Source of the DNA: Breoghania sp037026715
Lineage (GTDB): Bacteria > Pseudomonadota > Alphaproteobacteria > Rhizobiales > Stappiaceae
Reading direction: 5' to 3'
NCBI RefSeq assembly: GCF_037026715.1
Contig: NZ_JBANCG010000002.1
Location: 186,001-250,000, forward strand
DNA: 64,000 bases
Shown: piece after piece, positions 9,659 through 18,493 of the stretch
How the letters are laid out: each line of letters opens with the position of its first letter
Numbering within the stretch: position 1 is the first letter of the stretch
Position numbers and translations under genes: made by a program
The notes under the pieces: model-generated
What the model was told of the DNA's origin: nothing
Databases searched by the model: none
Seen by the model: only the letters and a program-made list of their open reading frames with translations

Positions 9659-9854
9659 CGGTCGCCGCGCAGAGCGTGGGCCGAGCCGGCTGCGCGGCGG
9701 CGGGACTTCCCGGTTGCTTGGGCCTGTGTTTCCGGGAGGGCTGGAATTTTGTAAACGAACGTTGCTGGCGCGCCTCAGAAACATTTCGTTGCAAGATTTT
9801 TGACCGCATCGGCATCCGGCAGGTTACATGCGTCGGGTAACCGGAAGAAATCTG
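9659..9854. promoter_or_regulatory. gap between pump and two-component genes
   Basis: This 196-bp gap breaks the overlapping gene chain and could carry a separate promoter for the regulator-kinase-NodT genes. The AT-rich stretch at 9744-9800 is the best candidate zone. No exact promoter could be assigned. Confidence 0.3.
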
Positions 9855-10580
9855 ATGTCTCAAGGGCCCCGTATTCTCGTCGTCGATGACGACCGCGAAA
9901 TCCGCTCGCTGCTCGGCCGCTATCTGGTGGATCAGGGCTTTCGAGTGACCATGGCTTCCAGCCGTCGCGAATGCGAGAGCAGCATTGGCGACAGCGTTCC
10001 CGATCTCGTGGTGTTGGACGTGATGCTCCCCGACGGGTCGGGCCTCGACATCTGCCGCGCGCTGCGTTCGCGAAGGCCGAGCGTTCCCGTCATCCTGCTG
10101 ACGGCGCTCAAGGAGGATGTGGATCGGATCATCGGTCTGGAGATCGGCGCCGACGACTATCTTGGCAAGCCGTTCAATCCGCGCGAACTGACGGCGCGTA
10201 TCAAGGCAGTACTGCGCCGCATCAACCAAGACAGCGAACCCGCCGAGCCGGTGCGGAGCTATCGCCTGTTGGATCTCGTCGTCGAGCCCGAAATGCGCCA
10301 GGTGAGGCGTGATACCGGGGATCGGATCGATCTGACGGGTGCGGAATTCGATCTTCTGAAGGTCTTTCTCGACCGGCCGGGCCGGCTGCTTTCGCGCGAT
10401 CAACTGCTCGACATCACCCAGGGGAGGAGCCTTGAGCCCGGCGACCGGTCGATTGACGTGCTGATGAGCCGGCTGCGACGCAAGCTCGGTGAGGGGCAGC
10501 GCGACGCGCTGTTTCGCACGGTGCGAAACGGGGGCTATCAGCTTGTCGTTCCCGTCGCCAGCGAGAAGATGCCGGGATGA
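9855..10580 (+). CDS. OmpR/PhoB-family response regulator
   Basis: A 241-aa two-domain regulator. The receiver (about residues 5-118) has the acidic pair in ILVVDDDREIR, the phospho-acceptor Asp in DLVVLDVMLPDGSG, the Thr in VILLTAL and the Lys in YLGKPFNPREL. The C-terminal winged helix (about 135-235) contains LTGAEFDLLKVFLDRPGRLLSRDQLLD and the DNA-reading RSIDVLMSRLRRKLGE helix. It is expected to control the surrounding efflux genes when phosphorylated by the kinase whose ATG overlaps its stop. The start at 9855 follows a GGAAGAAA ribosome site; an in-frame ATG at 9828 is possible. Confidence 0.92.
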   Translation: MSQGPRILVVDDDREIRSLLGRYLVDQGFRVTMASSRRECESSIGDSVPDLVVLDVMLPDGSGLDICRALRSRRPSVPVILLTALKEDVDRIIGLEIGADDYLGKPFNPRELTARIKAVLRRINQDSEPAEPVRSYRLLDLVVEPEMRQVRRDTGDRIDLTGAEFDLLKVFLDRPGRLLSRDQLLDITQGRSLEPGDRSIDVLMSRLRRKLGEGQRDALFRTVRNGGYQLVVPVASEKMPG

Positions 10581-11869
10581 AGTCGCTCGGTTTCCGCATC
10601 GCCGCGCTGCTCATTCTGGCCATCGTTCTGGTGGTCGGCCTGGCGACGGTCGCCGCGTTGGTCGCATTCCGTCATCCTCTGCCGGAGACGGCCGCGAAGT
10701 CGGTCGCCCAACAGATTCATGTTCTTGCAAACCTCGTGCAACAAGACGGAGAGGCCGCGCGATCGGCTGGCGTCGATATCCGTCGCAAGCCCGCCGAAGG
10801 GCCGGTGGACAGGGCGGCCACCATGTTCCTGACCCGCGCGCTTGAGAACACCGGGCCTGCCGACAGGGTTGTCGTGACGCGCGAGCCAGACGGCTTCGTG
10901 CTCACGGCTTCGCTCGATCTCGGCGGCGGGAACTGGCTTGTCACCCGCATGCCCGATTTTTCTCCGCCCAACGGGTGGCCGAGTTTCGCGATGTGGATTC
11001 TCCTGATCGTTGCCGGCAGCACGGTGATTTCGATCATCGCGGCGGCAAAGATCACGCGACCGCTCCGGCTGATCGAATCCGCTGTGGCCGCCGTCGGGCC
11101 CGACGGAATGCTGCCGGCTGTTCCCGAGATCGGAGCGAGCGAGGTTCGCGCGACGGCGCGGGCGCTCAACCGGCTTTCCCGACGCCTGAAGTCGGCGATG
11201 GAGAGTCGCATGCGTCTCGTTGCCGCCGCTGGCCATGATTTGCGCACGCCGATGACCCGGATGCGGCTGCGCGTGGAGTTTCTTCCCGACGAGGATCGGG
11301 AAAAATGGCTCGCCGATCTGGCAGAACTCGACCAGATTGCGGATAGCGCCATCTGTCTGGTGCGCGAGGAAACCCGGTCGGACGGTCATGAGCCGGTTCC
11401 GTTGGGGGACTTGTTGCGCTCGATCGTCGACGACACCGCCCTGGCAGGCCTGCCCGTGGAGGCGGGCGGGATTCCGCCGTTGACCGTGACCGGCGGGGCG
11501 GTTGCTTTGCGCCGCGCATTGACTAATCTGGTCGTGAATGCAGCCACGCACGGTGGCGGCGCCCTCGTTTCGCTCGAAAGGCACGGAACGCAGGCCGTCA
11601 TCACCATCGTCGACAACGGCCCTGGAATTCCGGAGGACCTGATTGGTCAGATCTTCGAACCCTTCTTCCGCGTCGATATCGCGAGACGCAAGACCATACC
11701 CGGCGCGGGGCTCGGAATGGTCATCGCGCGCGAGATCATCGAGCGTTTTGGGGGCACCATAACCGTCGCGAATCGCGTACCTCATGGTCTGCTTCAAACG
11801 ATCATTTTTCCGCATGCCGAGGTGACGGAACGTCAGTGCCCGGCCAACCCTGCAGAGTGCTCCTCATGA
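10577..11869 (+). CDS. EnvZ-type sensor histidine kinase
   Basis: A 430-aa membrane kinase with TM1 near residues 8-32, a periplasmic sensor loop of about 100 residues, TM2 around WPSFAMWILLIVAGSTVISII, a HAMP linker, a DHp domain with the phospho-accepting His in AAGHDLRTPMTRMR, and an HATPase domain with the N box ALTNLVVNAATHG, the DNGPGIP G1 box and GAGLGMVIAREI. It overlaps the regulator before it and the outer-membrane factor after it by ATGA, so sensing and export are one translational unit. The short periplasmic loop suggests envelope or drug sensing; the ligand is unknown. Confidence 0.92.
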   Translation: MKSLGFRIAALLILAIVLVVGLATVAALVAFRHPLPETAAKSVAQQIHVLANLVQQDGEAARSAGVDIRRKPAEGPVDRAATMFLTRALENTGPADRVVVTREPDGFVLTASLDLGGGNWLVTRMPDFSPPNGWPSFAMWILLIVAGSTVISIIAAAKITRPLRLIESAVAAVGPDGMLPAVPEIGASEVRATARALNRLSRRLKSAMESRMRLVAAAGHDLRTPMTRMRLRVEFLPDEDREKWLADLAELDQIADSAICLVREETRSDGHEPVPLGDLLRSIVDDTALAGLPVEAGGIPPLTVTGGAVALRRALTNLVVNAATHGGGALVSLERHGTQAVITIVDNGPGIPEDLIGQIFEPFFRVDIARRKTIPGAGLGMVIAREIIERFGGTITVANRVPHGLLQTIIFPHAEVTERQCPANPAECSS

Positions 11870-13425
11870 CACCACTGACCTCTCGTGCCGCGGAGGCGAT
11901 CTCGTCCCCGGGCCGCGGCCGTCCGCGCACTTCCGTTAGGGCAGCGCTGCGTTATGTCAGCGTGACGCTGTCCCTGTCGCTGCTGGCCGGTTGCGCTGTG
12001 GGACCCGACTACAAGGTGCCCGACATCGTCATGCCGGCGAAATGGGCTCATGCGGGCAAGGAGCATTCGCAAAGCATCCCCGCGCTCGAGCACTGGTGGA
12101 CGCGGCTGAACGATCCGATCCTGAACGAGCTGATCGATGAGGCGGTCGACGGCAATCTCGATGTTGCCACGGCCAAGGCGCGCATTCGTCAGGCGCGCGC
12201 GAGCTACCGCCAGACGACCGGCGAACTGTTCCCGACGCTCGATGCCTCGGGTTCCGGCACCCGTTCCAAGACCTCGACCAATGTCGATAGCGGCAAGGGT
12301 ACGGTTTCCAATCTGTTCGACGCCGGCTTCGACGCAAGTTGGGAACTCGACATATTCGGCGCCAATCGCCGGGCCAAGGAGGCGGCCGGATACGGCGTGG
12401 ACGCGGCCGAGGAAAACCTGCGCGACGTGCTGCTGACGCTGGTCGGCGACGTGGCCACCTACTATGTCGAGGCACGCGGCTATCAGGCGCGGATCGCCTT
12501 GGCCCAGCGCACGGCCGCATCGCAGAACGAGACCGCCGATCTTACCGAAAAGCAGTTCCGGGCCGGCGGGACGTCGGGTCTCGATGTCGCCAATGCCAAC
12601 GGTCAGGCCGCCAGCACGGAAGCGGAAATCCCGACGCTGCGCACCTCCTACGCGGAAGCCGTCCATCAGATCGGCGTGCTGCTCGGTCGTCCGCCCGCCT
12701 CGGTGGCTGATCGTCTGAAGCAGCCGCGGCGCATTCCCCGGCCGAAGCTTCCGCTTCCCGCCGGCATTCCCGCCGACGTTCTCGTGAACCGGCCCGACGT
12801 CCGCCTTGCGGAGCGTCAGTTGGCGCAGTACACGGCCAAGGTCGGCGAAGCCGAGGCCGCCCGCTATCCCAGCGTCAGCCTGACCGGCGCGCTCAGCACC
12901 TCCGCGCTGGAGATCGGCGATCTGGCAAAGAACTCCACCATCGCCTGGTCCTTCGGCCCGAGCGTGAGCGTGCCGATCTTCAGGGGCGGGCAGCTCAAGG
13001 CAGCTGTCGATGTGGCCAAGGCCGAGCGCGATGAGTATTTCATCGCCTACAAGTCGTCGATCCTGACGGCGATGCAGGACGTGGAAGACGCTCTCGTGTC
13101 GTTGCGCCAGCAGCGCATCCGGATCGTCAAGCTGTCGCGCTCGGTGGATGGCTATCGCCGCGCCGCCAAGCTGTCCCGGGCTCTCTACCAGACCGGCTCT
13201 ACCAGCTTCCTCGACGTTCTGGATGCGGAGCGCTCGCTCTATTCGGCCGAGGATTCGATGATCCAGAGCCAGGTTGCGATCGCCACCGCCTACGTCTCGC
13301 TCAACAAGGCGCTCGGCGGCGGCTGGAACGGTGCCATCGATGCCTCCAAGCCGGAGGTGGTCGATACCAATACCGGGCCCCACTTCGCAAAGATCGAGGC
13401 GGTTCCCCCGCAGCGGCCCGAATGA
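11866..13425 (+). CDS. NodT-family outer-membrane efflux lipoprotein
   Basis: A 519-aa TolC-like outer-membrane factor of the NodT/OprM group. A long N-terminal stretch precedes a hydrophobic segment with an L-L-A-G-C lipobox followed by AVGPDYKVPD, the typical start of the mature lipoprotein. Two repeated OEP domains follow, with long helices such as DEAVDGNLDVATAKARIRQARA and a second copy near AKVGEAEAARYPSVSLTGAL. It provides the channel across the outer membrane. It starts inside the kinase stop codon (ATGA) and lies upstream of macAB, so it may serve the RND pump, MacAB or both. A frame from 11836 is longer but has no supporting ribosome site. Confidence 0.9.
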   Translation: MTPLTSRAAEAISSPGRGRPRTSVRAALRYVSVTLSLSLLAGCAVGPDYKVPDIVMPAKWAHAGKEHSQSIPALEHWWTRLNDPILNELIDEAVDGNLDVATAKARIRQARASYRQTTGELFPTLDASGSGTRSKTSTNVDSGKGTVSNLFDAGFDASWELDIFGANRRAKEAAGYGVDAAEENLRDVLLTLVGDVATYYVEARGYQARIALAQRTAASQNETADLTEKQFRAGGTSGLDVANANGQAASTEAEIPTLRTSYAEAVHQIGVLLGRPPASVADRLKQPRRIPRPKLPLPAGIPADVLVNRPDVRLAERQLAQYTAKVGEAEAARYPSVSLTGALSTSALEIGDLAKNSTIAWSFGPSVSVPIFRGGQLKAAVDVAKAERDEYFIAYKSSILTAMQDVEDALVSLRQQRIRIVKLSRSVDGYRRAAKLSRALYQTGSTSFLDVLDAERSLYSAEDSMIQSQVAIATAYVSLNKALGGGWNGAIDASKPEVVDTNTGPHFAKIEAVPPQRPE

Positions 13426-13430
13426 TCGTG

Positions 13431-13450
13431 CGCCCGGGCTTGTCCGGGCG
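13431..13450 (+). terminator. hairpin after the outer-membrane factor gene
   Basis: A 7-bp perfect GC stem (CGCCCGG / CCGGGCG) with a six-base loop starts 6 bp after the NodT stop codon. No T tract follows, so it may be a weak terminator or an mRNA-stabilising hairpin separating the pump operon from macAB. Confidence 0.45.
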
Positions 13451-13593
13451 AACGTACAAGAAGTGCCGGTTCATCCTGTGTTCAAGTACGCAGAGGCAGT
13501 GTGCGCCGCAGATTGCCGCGCGGGCCGTTTCCCGGCCCCGCGCGGGCAGCGCGGAGCGGATGAGGCCGCTTGCGAGAGTTTCAGGCAGAGTGG

Positions 13594-14832
13594 ATGACGA
13601 CAGATAAGAAAAGCAGGCTCCGGCGACGTCTTCTCATTTTGGGTGGTCTGCTGGTGATCGTGGCTGCCGTGGCCTATGCCTATCGCGACCGCTTCCTCGC
13701 CGACGACAAGCCCAACATCATGACCGCCGTCGTCACGAAGGGCGACGTGGAGGAGAGCGTGCTGGCGACGGGGCTCCTGAAGCCGGTCAAGCTCGTTGCC
13801 GTGGGTGCGCAGGTTTCCGGCCGGATCACCTCTTTGAAGGTGAAGCTCGGCGAGCAGGTGAAGAAGGGCGACCTTATCGCCGAGATCGATTCCATCACCC
13901 AGCAATACGATCTGCGTACGGCGGAGGCGACGCTTGCCAACGTGAAGGCCCAGAAGGTGGAAAAGGAAGCCACCCTGGTGCTTGCCAAACAGACGTTGAA
14001 CCGCCAGCGCCGCATGGTGGCGCAGAACGCGGTTTCCCAGGCCGATTTCGACACGGCGGAAGCCGACGTGAAGACGGCGGAGGCGCAGATCACGGCGCTT
14101 GAAGCGCAGATCGTGGAAGCCGAAGTCGCCGTCGAGAACGCACAGGCCGATCTCGACTACACCAAGATCACCGCCCCGATCGAGGGAACGGTGCTTTGGA
14201 TCTCCAGCCAGGAAGGCCAGACCGTCAACGCCTCCCAGTCGGCGCCGACGATCGTCATCCTCGGTCAGCTCGACATCATGACGGTCCGTGCCGAGATCTC
14301 GGAAGCCGACATTGTCAATGTCGAACCGGGTCAGCCCGTCTACTTCACGATCCTTGGCGAACCGGGCCGGCGCTACGATTCCACCCTGGAATCGATAGAG
14401 CCGGCGCCGGAATCGATCACCAGCGACAGTCTGGTTTCATCGTCTTCTTCCTCTTCCTCCTCCTCGTCTTCATCGAGTTCATCCGAGGCGATCTACTACA
14501 ACGGCATCTTCAACGTCCCGAATCCGGATGGAAAGCTGCGCACCTACATGACCGCCGAGGTTCATATCATTCTCGGTCAGGCGAAGGACGTGCTGACGAT
14601 CCCGGCCTCGGCCCTCGGCAAGCAGGCCAGCGACGGCAGCTATACGGTTCAGGTGCTTGCCGCGGACGGTACGATTTCAAGCCGGAAAGTCGAGATCGGT
14701 CTGAATGACAAGGTGACGGCGGAGGTGAAGTCGGGTCTGAAGGAAGGCGATCGGGTGGTCTCCGGGCGGTTGACGACAGCGTCCGTGACCCAATCCTCAT
14801 CCCGTCGCGGACCTCCGCCGATGGGGCTCTAG
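13594..14832 (+). CDS. macA: MacA-like periplasmic adaptor of a MacAB transporter
   Basis: A 412-aa membrane fusion protein. After a short basic cytosolic segment there is one TM helix (LLILGGLLVIVAAVAYAY), then the lipoyl half AVGAQVSGRITSLKVKLGEQVKKGDLIAEID, a hexamer-forming alpha-hairpin (about residues 105-180) and the YTKITAPIEGTVLWISSQEGQTVN return strand. It connects the MacB ATPase to an outer-membrane channel. An unbroken run of 16 serine codons (14437-14484) sits in the beta-barrel region before EAIYYNG. macB begins 2 bp after the stop. The start at 13594 is preferred over a TTG at 13570 because homology and the basic start fit it. Confidence 0.9.
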   Translation: MTTDKKSRLRRRLLILGGLLVIVAAVAYAYRDRFLADDKPNIMTAVVTKGDVEESVLATGLLKPVKLVAVGAQVSGRITSLKVKLGEQVKKGDLIAEIDSITQQYDLRTAEATLANVKAQKVEKEATLVLAKQTLNRQRRMVAQNAVSQADFDTAEADVKTAEAQITALEAQIVEAEVAVENAQADLDYTKITAPIEGTVLWISSQEGQTVNASQSAPTIVILGQLDIMTVRAEISEADIVNVEPGQPVYFTILGEPGRRYDSTLESIEPAPESITSDSLVSSSSSSSSSSSSSSSSEAIYYNGIFNVPNPDGKLRTYMTAEVHIILGQAKDVLTIPASALGKQASDGSYTVQVLAADGTISSRKVEIGLNDKVTAEVKSGLKEGDRVVSGRLTTASVTQSSSRRGPPPMGL

Positions 14833-14834
14833 CG

Positions 14835-16805
14835 ATGGCGGAGCCTCTCATCCAGCTGAGCAAGCTGCGCCGGCAATTTCCGGCGGGCGAGGGCATGCTG
14901 ACGGTGCTCGACGACATCGACCTGACCATTGAGGCAGGCGAGTTCGTCGCCATCATCGGTGCGTCGGGATCGGGCAAGTCGACGCTCATGAACATTCTCG
15001 GCTGCCTCGATCGGCCGTCGGGCGGCAGCTACAGGATTTCCGGGCGCGAAACCTCCGCGCTGGAGCCGGACGAACTGGCTGCGCTGCGGCGCGAGCACTT
15101 CGGCTTCATCTTCCAGCGCTACCATCTCCTGTCGGAACTGACGGCGCTCGCCAATACCGAAATCCCGGCGATCTATGCCGGCCAGGCGCCGCGGGAGCGG
15201 CAGGCACGCGCCGCGGCGCTGCTCGGCCGGCTCGGCATGTCGGATCGTCTCGACCACCGGCCGGGCCAATTGTCGGGCGGACAGCAGCAGCGCGTCTCCA
15301 TCGCGCGGGCGATGATGAACGGCGCCGACGTTATCCTGGCCGACGAACCGACGGGCGCGCTCGACACGCATTCCTCCGACGAGGTGCTGCGCATCCTGCG
15401 CGAGCTGCACGACAGCGGCAAGACGGTCATCATCGTCACCCACGATCCGGGCGTCGCCGCGCTCGCCGAGCGCACCATCGAGATTTCCGATGGTCGCATC
15501 GTTTCCGACAAGCGCACGGCCACGGCGGCGGCAGAAGGCGCGACACCGGCCGGCGGCGCGGCGGAGGATCGTGGCCTTGCGCGGATTTCCTCCTGGCGCG
15601 CCCAGGCGGACCGCTTCCGCGAAGCCTTCAAGATGGCGCTGCGCTCCATGAGGGCGCACAAGGTCCGCACGTTCCTGACGATGCTCGGCATCATCATCGG
15701 CATCGCTTCCGTCGTCTCCGTGGTCGCGCTCGGCACCGGTTCGCAACAGAAGGTGCTGGCCAACATCTCCAGCCTCGGTACCAACACGCTGGAGATCTTT
15801 CCGGGCAAGGACTTCGGCGATACCAGGTCGGGCAAGATCACGACGCTGGTGATCTCCGATGCCAACCAACTGGCAAAGCAGCCCTATGTTGCCGCCGTCA
15901 CACCGACGGTGACTACCACCGACACGATCCGTTACGGGTCGCAGGAGGCAAACGCCCAGATCAACGGCGTCGGGGCGCAATATTTCGAGGCGAAGGGAAC
16001 CAAGCTCGCGCAAGGGCGCCTGTTTGACGCCGACAGCGTGCGCGACATGACCCAGGATGTCGTCATCGACGAAAACACCCGCAAGACGCTGTTCGATGGC
16101 ATCGAGGGCAGCCCGGTCGGGCGGATCATTCTGGTCGGCGACGTGTTCTGCCGTATCATCGGGGTGACCGAACAGCAGCAGGGCGGTTTCGGCGCCAGCA
16201 ACCGGCTCTCGGTCTATCTGCCCTACACCACCGTCCAGGCTCGTTTCCTCGGCGATCAGACGCTGCGTTCCATCACCGTGCGGGTGGCCGAGGATACGGA
16301 CACGGATCTGGCCGAACAACTCGTCACCGCCTTCCTGACCCAGCGCCACGGCACCAAGGATTTCTTCATCCTCAACACCGACGACATCCGCAAGACCATC
16401 ACCTCGACGACGCAGACCCTGTCCCTGCTGATCGCGGCAATCGCGATCATATCGCTGGTGGTCGGCGGCATCGGCGTGATGAACATCATGCTGGTCTCGG
16501 TGTCGGAGCGCGTCAGCGAGATCGGCGTGCGCATGGCGGTGGGGGCGCGGCGGTCGGACATCCTGCAGCAATTCCTGATCGAGGCGGTTCTCGTCTGCCT
16601 GATCGGCGGCGTCCTCGGCATCCTGGCGGCGCTCGGCTTCGGTGTGCTCTTCAGTCTGCTCGGCTCCAGCTTCCAGCTGATCTATTCGACCTCCTCGATC
16701 GTGCTCGCCTTCGTCTCCTCGAGCCTGATCGGCATCGCCTTCGGCTATCTGCCGGCGCGCAACGCCTCGAGGCTCGATCCGGTCGTGGCGCTGTCGCGCG
16801 ACTGA
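14835..16805 (+). CDS. macB: MacB-like ABC transporter, ATPase fused to permease
   Basis: A 656-aa fusion. The N-terminal ATPase has Walker A GASGSGKST, the Q-loop FIFQRYHLL, the signature LSGGQQQR, Walker B VILADEPTG and the switch His in IIVTHD. It is followed by a MacB permease: TM1 in MRAHKVRTFLTMLGIIIGIASVVSVVALG, a large periplasmic MacB_PCD domain, and three C-terminal TM helices (ILQQFLIEAVLVCLIGGVLGILAAL region). It acts as a mechanotransmission pump that pushes periplasmic substrates such as macrolides, peptides or siderophores through the outer membrane. It forms an operon with macA; the nearest outer-membrane factor is the NodT gene upstream. Confidence 0.93.
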   Translation: MAEPLIQLSKLRRQFPAGEGMLTVLDDIDLTIEAGEFVAIIGASGSGKSTLMNILGCLDRPSGGSYRISGRETSALEPDELAALRREHFGFIFQRYHLLSELTALANTEIPAIYAGQAPRERQARAAALLGRLGMSDRLDHRPGQLSGGQQQRVSIARAMMNGADVILADEPTGALDTHSSDEVLRILRELHDSGKTVIIVTHDPGVAALAERTIEISDGRIVSDKRTATAAAEGATPAGGAAEDRGLARISSWRAQADRFREAFKMALRSMRAHKVRTFLTMLGIIIGIASVVSVVALGTGSQQKVLANISSLGTNTLEIFPGKDFGDTRSGKITTLVISDANQLAKQPYVAAVTPTVTTTDTIRYGSQEANAQINGVGAQYFEAKGTKLAQGRLFDADSVRDMTQDVVIDENTRKTLFDGIEGSPVGRIILVGDVFCRIIGVTEQQQGGFGASNRLSVYLPYTTVQARFLGDQTLRSITVRVAEDTDTDLAEQLVTAFLTQRHGTKDFFILNTDDIRKTITSTTQTLSLLIAAIAIISLVVGGIGVMNIMLVSVSERVSEIGVRMAVGARRSDILQQFLIEAVLVCLIGGVLGILAALGFGVLFSLLGSSFQLIYSTSSIVLAFVSSSLIGIAFGYLPARNASRLDPVVALSRD

Positions 16806-16935
16806 CGCCCTTCGCGCGCTGTCGGGGCCCCGTGGCTTTTCAAGCGGCGAGAAAGGCCCATATCACCGTTACGGAAGGTCATCGTTGGTTGGTGCAATTC
16901 GCCCGGATATCCGGACAGATCGAACTGGAGACGCG

Positions 16936-17292
16936 ATGCGGGCACTTTTTCTGATCTTGGGATTGCTCTTCGTGGGCCTCGGGTTCGTCGGCGTGTTCCT
17001 GCCCGTGTTGCCTACTACGCCGTTTCTCATTCTGGCCGCAGCCTGCTTCACGCGCTCCTCGACGCGCCTTGAAACCTGGCTGATGGAGCACCGGCATTTC
17101 GGGCCCACCCTGCGCGACTGGCGCGAACGCGGCGCAATCCCGGCAAGGGCGAAGCTGCTGGCGCTGGCGGGCACGAGCGCGGGCTTCGTTCTGTTCTATT
17201 TCGGCTCCCATCCCGGACCGTGGCCGACCTTCGCCGTCGCGCTGCTGATGCTCTGCGGTCTCGCCTACGTCTTCACGCGTCCCACGGCCTGA
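16936..17292 (+). CDS. DUF454 / YbaN-type inner-membrane protein
   Basis: A 118-aa small membrane protein with the DUF454 signature: a first TM with GLGFVGVFLPVLPTTPFLILAAACFTRSS, then an amphipathic segment HRHFGPTLRDWRERGAIPARAKLLA and two further TM helices. The molecular function of the family is not established. The start at 16936 follows a GGAG ribosome site; an upstream TTG start at 16885 is less likely. Its 3' end overlaps the 3' end of the convergent IclR gene by 28 bp. Confidence 0.8.
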   Translation: MRALFLILGLLFVGLGFVGVFLPVLPTTPFLILAAACFTRSSTRLETWLMEHRHFGPTLRDWRERGAIPARAKLLALAGTSAGFVLFYFGSHPGPWPTFAVALLMLCGLAYVFTRPTA

Positions 17293-18083
17293 GCCTCCAG
17301 CCGCTCGAAGGCGGCCGTCCCGCCGGTTTCGCGCGCCACCCGCCTTGCCGTTTCGAACAGGTGGCGGCCTTCCTCCGCGCCCTGTTTCCGGCCGAGATTG
17401 GTAACTGTCGTCATGACACAGGCAATCTGCTGCTGGGCGTCGAAGACCGGCACGGCCTGCCCGGTGATATCCGGCAGCAAATGGTTGGTGAGGTCGGCCC
17501 AGCAGCTGTTTCGGATCGCCTCCAGCACGTCTGCGGCCGGTTTGTGGCCGCGAAAGTGCGCGGGCTGAAGGCGACGGGCGCGCGCAGTATGCGCGGCCGG
17601 CAGAAACGCCTGGAACATCAGCCCACAGGCGGTGTTGTCGAGCGGCAGGATATCGCCGAGAGCGAGCGACGAGATCGTGAAATAGGCGCTTCGATACCAG
17701 CGCACCAGCGTCGGGCCGCGATCGGTCCAGATCGCGACGCCACCGCTCGCCGGGCTGTGGTCCACGAGATCCTTCATGTGCCTGGCAGCGACATCGACCG
17801 GTTCGATCCGCTTCAGCGCGGCGATGCCGATGCCGAGCGCGGTGGGGCCGAGATCGTAGCGCCCGCTTGCCGGGTCCTGCGCCGCCAGCCCCTCCTGCAC
17901 GAGGCTCTGCAGGTAGCGATGCGCGGTCGAACCGCCGGTTCCGGCTCGTTTTGCAAGGACACCCAGCGTCAGCGGCTCTTCCGCATTGGCCAGAAGCTCC
18001 AGAAAGCGCGTGGCAATGGCGACGGACTGGATCGTTCCCGATCGCTTGCCCTCCGGCGCGTGCTCCTTGTCGGTTTCAACCAT
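17265..18083 (-). CDS. IclR-family transcriptional regulator
   Basis: A 272-aa regulator. The N-terminal winged helix-turn-helix (about residues 15-75) contains TIQSVAIATRFLELLANAEEPLTLGVLAKRAGTGGSTAHRYLQSLVQEGLA, and the remainder is the IclR effector domain with the YDLGPTALGIG start and the GAF-like core. It is transcribed divergently from the TonB-receptor/ABC uptake locus and probably controls it; its effector may be the transported chelate or a breakdown product (inference). The start at 18083 fits the family length; the frame continues upstream to 18182 without family similarity. Confidence 0.88.
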   Translation of the reverse strand: MVETDKEHAPEGKRSGTIQSVAIATRFLELLANAEEPLTLGVLAKRAGTGGSTAHRYLQSLVQEGLAAQDPASGRYDLGPTALGIGIAALKRIEPVDVAARHMKDLVDHSPASGGVAIWTDRGPTLVRWYRSAYFTISSLALGDILPLDNTACGLMFQAFLPAAHTARARRLQPAHFRGHKPAADVLEAIRNSCWADLTNHLLPDITGQAVPVFDAQQQIACVMTTVTNLGRKQGAEEGRHLFETARRVARETGGTAAFERLEAQAVGRVKT

Positions 18084-18493
18084 CGAAAGAAAATACCCGT
18101 TTCGGCTGCAATGGATTTCGGCCGTTCGGACCGGGAGCCTTCCGGACCGGTCCGCGAAGTCGTTTCGAAGCCCGCCGCACATCCGGTGATGGTGGCAAGC
18201 TTAAGGATGCGCACGGCATCGGACAATCCGTCTTGAAAGTGCCGCAAGGGCAGGTTTTCCGCCGGGTCGCGCGCGCGTTGCGGCGCTGCAACAGTGTTGC
18301 CGATCTCTGCATTGCCGTATTGTATAGCGGAATGCATTCTGTATTGTGGAATAATGTTCGAGAGCCGCAACGCCGTCCGACCGGGGGCAATCGCCGGGCG
18401 CGGAATGCGGCTTTCGACGCAAAATCCATGAAAACGTCGAGATAACTGACAGCCAGCATTTCATGCCAGCCAGCAGTAACCGGTGAGGCAAAA
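18084..18493. promoter_or_regulatory. divergent regulatory region between the IclR gene and the TonB receptor
   Basis: A 410-bp divergent intergenic region. At 18316-18360 it becomes AT-rich and holds a perfect 10-bp palindrome GAATGCATTC (18330-18339) flanked by the similar words TATTGTATAGCGGAAT and TATTGTGGAATAAT. GGAAT/ATTCC-type palindromes are compatible with IclR-family operators. No separate Fur, Irr or RirA box was identified with certainty. Confidence 0.4.

Noticed and set aside
11866..13425. Taking the NodT-family protein as evidence of a legume symbiont
   Set aside because: NodT-family channels are general efflux components, and no nod genes appear in the window.
14829..16571. 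580-codon minus-strand open frame opposite macB
   Set aside because: Shadow of the MacB coding strand; composition is repetitive Arg/Asp/His and no ribosome site is present.
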